Below, one piece after another: positions 62,583 to 64,000 of a DNA stretch of 64,000 nucleotides. The translations under genes and the position numbers were made by a program. The first letter of the stretch is position 1. The number at the start of each line of letters is the position of its first letter. Under the pieces are notes generated by a model. It did no database searches and had not been told where the DNA came from. It was given only the letters and a program-made list of their open reading frames with translations. Where the stretch lies: positions 248,001 through 312,000 of the forward strand of contig JBJKZD010000010.1 in NCBI GenBank assembly GCA_045560765.1, given 5' to 3'. The DNA comes from UBA9926 sp913064795 (GTDB lineage: Bacteria; Pseudomonadota; Gammaproteobacteria; Pseudomonadales; Azotimanducaceae).

Positions 62583-63518
62583 ATGGCGCGCAGCTTGATA
62601 GCACCTCCGCCGTGTCAGCTTGATCGAGACAATGGGGGCCGTCTCCGAGCAGCTCTGACAAATCTGGGGTCTGCGATCAATTTGGCTTCCAGGGTCTCTA
62701 AACAACGCGGGGTAACCCTTGTCGAACTCGTCGTCACGATTGTGTTGATGGGGATTCTGGCAGGGGGTACGGTAGCGTTTGTCATTTCTTCAACTCAAAG
62801 CTATGTCGATACCGCAACCCGCAATCAGCTGAGCGCGATCGGTCGTATCGCAACCCAAAAGCTGGAAATGGCCCTCGGCCTTGCCGTACCCAATAGCATC
62901 CGCGTCACCAGTGCTGAGAGCTCAGGTGATCAGTGTCTTGAGTACCTTCCTGTTGCCGACGCCACCAGTTATCTAGACGTCAATTTTGTATCTGCTAGTA
63001 ATTCCTTGACCGCGCTTCCATTTACAGCATCTGGGCTCTCTGGAAAAAAGTACGCGATCATCTATCCTGTGGTTCCCGCTACCCTCTACTCCGCATCGAG
63101 TCCAGGACCCTTAGCGACGATTACGAGTTATAGCGCGAGTGTGTCTGGCGGTATAGAAACGGTAACCTTGTCAGGTAACCACTTGTTTAGGAGTGGTTCA
63201 GATGCTCAGCGGCTCTATCTGGCAGAGGAGCCTGTGAGTTTTTGCGTCGAAGGTGGAAAGTTGTTTCGTTACAAAAACTATACGAGCTCAGGTCTCAAAT
63301 CGTCCCAGTGCACTCCTGATACAGCGTCTTGTTTGCCGACCAGTGCACCCAATCGCGCGTTGATTGCTGATACGATCGTTAACAATGGTCTAACAGCATT
63401 TAGTGTCGCGGCTTCAAGACTACAAAGCACTGGCACGGTCCGGTTGAACCTCAACTTTGCTGATGGCGCTGAGGCGATCACGATACGCCATGACATACAA
63501 ATACCGAGTGCGCCGTAA
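62583..63518 (+). CDS. mshO: MSHA biogenesis protein MshO
   Basis: 311 residues. Prepilin motif RGVTLVELVVTIVLMGILAGGTVAFV, here after a 43-residue N-terminal stretch that is long for a prepilin leader. A TTG at 62682 would give a shorter leader but lacks a clear ribosome site. The mature part has the MshO character of AIGRIATQKLEMALGLAVPNSIRV and cysteine-bounded segments (DQCLEYLP, SFCVEGG, SQCTPDTASC). Minor pilin of the pilus initiation complex. Confidence 0.88.
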   Translation: MARSLIAPPPCQLDRDNGGRLRAALTNLGSAINLASRVSKQRGVTLVELVVTIVLMGILAGGTVAFVISSTQSYVDTATRNQLSAIGRIATQKLEMALGLAVPNSIRVTSAESSGDQCLEYLPVADATSYLDVNFVSASNSLTALPFTASGLSGKKYAIIYPVVPATLYSASSPGPLATITSYSASVSGGIETVTLSGNHLFRSGSDAQRLYLAEEPVSFCVEGGKLFRYKNYTSSGLKSSQCTPDTASCLPTSAPNRALIADTIVNNGLTAFSVAASRLQSTGTVRLNLNFADGAEAITIRHDIQIPSAP

Positions 63519-63952
63519 TGTTTAGACATTTCCGTCGATCGATGCGCTTCAGAAATAAAGCCCGCCAACGGGGCATTGGTTTGCCCATCGCCATCTTTGT
63601 GATTACAGTCATGGCGGCTTTTGCGGTCAATATGGGCTTGTTGGTAGAGGACAATGCTTCCGGGCGAATTGAGTATATAACGAACCTAAGGGCGACTCTT
63701 GCTGCTGATACCGGTGCGGACTTAGCGATAAATGTCGCCTTTGATCCCTCTGATGCGCCCGATTATGCCAATGGGGTGACGTGCTCAAGCACCGCGATTA
63801 ATTACAACTTTACCAGTGAAGCAGGCATGAGCGGTTGCTCAGCAGCCGTAACCTGTAATGCTACAACCGCGGGGGGTAAAACGATCTACAGGATTACCAG
63901 CGTTGGAACCTGTGATTCGATCACTAAAACCGTTGAGATTAGTGCCCTTTAA
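63518..63952 (+). CDS. mshP: MSHA biogenesis protein MshP
   Basis: 144 residues. A basic leader (RRSMRFRNKARQRG) precedes a pilin-like hydrophobic helix, GIGLPIAIFVITVMAAFAVN, where the usual glutamate at +5 is replaced by a proline-isoleucine run, as in other MshP. The C-terminal domain has cysteines (VTCSS, SGCSAAVTC, GTCDS). Shares the mshO stop region (ATG at 63518). A large mshQ would follow beyond the right edge; the last 48 bases of the window show no certain start for it. Confidence 0.85.
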   Translation: MFRHFRRSMRFRNKARQRGIGLPIAIFVITVMAAFAVNMGLLVEDNASGRIEYITNLRATLAADTGADLAINVAFDPSDAPDYANGVTCSSTAINYNFTSEAGMSGCSAAVTCNATTAGGKTIYRITSVGTCDSITKTVEISAL

Positions 63953-64000
63953 TTGAAAAGCGCTTAAGTGCATGTTGGGTCAGGGTGGTTTCCAGCCGTA

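Overview
The window reads as chromosome of a free-living, probably marine, Gram-negative gammaproteobacterium. This is inferred from gene content: a TonB-dependent receptor, flavin-dependent halogenases with SapC and cupin-like partners, an oxaloacetate decarboxylase with all three subunits including the membrane beta subunit, and a type IV MSHA pilus operon. Coding density is high, GC content is moderate, and many genes are translationally coupled through ATGA or TGATG overlaps. No insertion sequence, prophage, integrase or CRISPR array is visible.

Layout. (1) 1-7.6 kb, minus strand: a TonB-dependent receptor with its own terminator, then a tight operon halogenase - SapC - cupin-like protein - halogenase; the last gene runs off the left edge. 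(2) 7.6-9.4 kb: an unusual LytTR regulator with a degenerate receiver domain, preceded by two equal palindromes 32 bp apart. (3) 9.5-18.0 kb, minus: a nine-gene unit headed by a TetR regulator and running SDR (frameshifted) - SRPBCC - MFS - PLP decarboxylase - ureohydrolase - carbamoylputrescine-amidase-like hydrolase - SDR - Ldh2-type dehydrogenase. It looks like an uptake and catabolic route for an amino/guanidino compound. (4) 18.8-23.5 kb: a second broken SDR, a secreted S8 protease, a frameshifted M19 dipeptidase and a Lin0512-family protein. (5) 23.6-30.5 kb: an MFS carrier, an APH-like phosphotransferase and a single-polypeptide acyl-CoA carboxylase. (6) 30.7-36 kb: a small secreted protein, a striking microsatellite, then TetR - saccharopine-dehydrogenase-like - copper amine oxidase. 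(7) 36-40 kb: a large exported protein with calcium-binding repeats and an HExxH motif, an RTX relic, and tRNA-Ser and tRNA-Arg. (8) 40.1-51.6 kb: oadGAB, aldehyde dehydrogenase, enoyl-CoA hydratase, D-amino-acid transaminase, rubrerythrin, a DUF3501 protein, LemA with two TPM proteins, and an alpha/beta hydrolase. (9) 52.2-64 kb: the MSHA pilus operon mshI to mshP, cut by the right edge.

How the parts fit. The receptor and halogenase block probably imports and modifies an external organic substrate. The 9.5-18 kb operon and the amine oxidase block both handle amines. Acyl-CoA carboxylase, oxaloacetate decarboxylase, aldehyde dehydrogenase and enoyl-CoA hydratase feed central carbon metabolism. 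MSHA supports surface attachment.

A caution: five single-base frame changes fall between 17.0 and 22.4 kb. Each can be repaired by one base, and in or beside a homopolymer run. They could be real gene decay or sequence error, and the sequence alone cannot decide.
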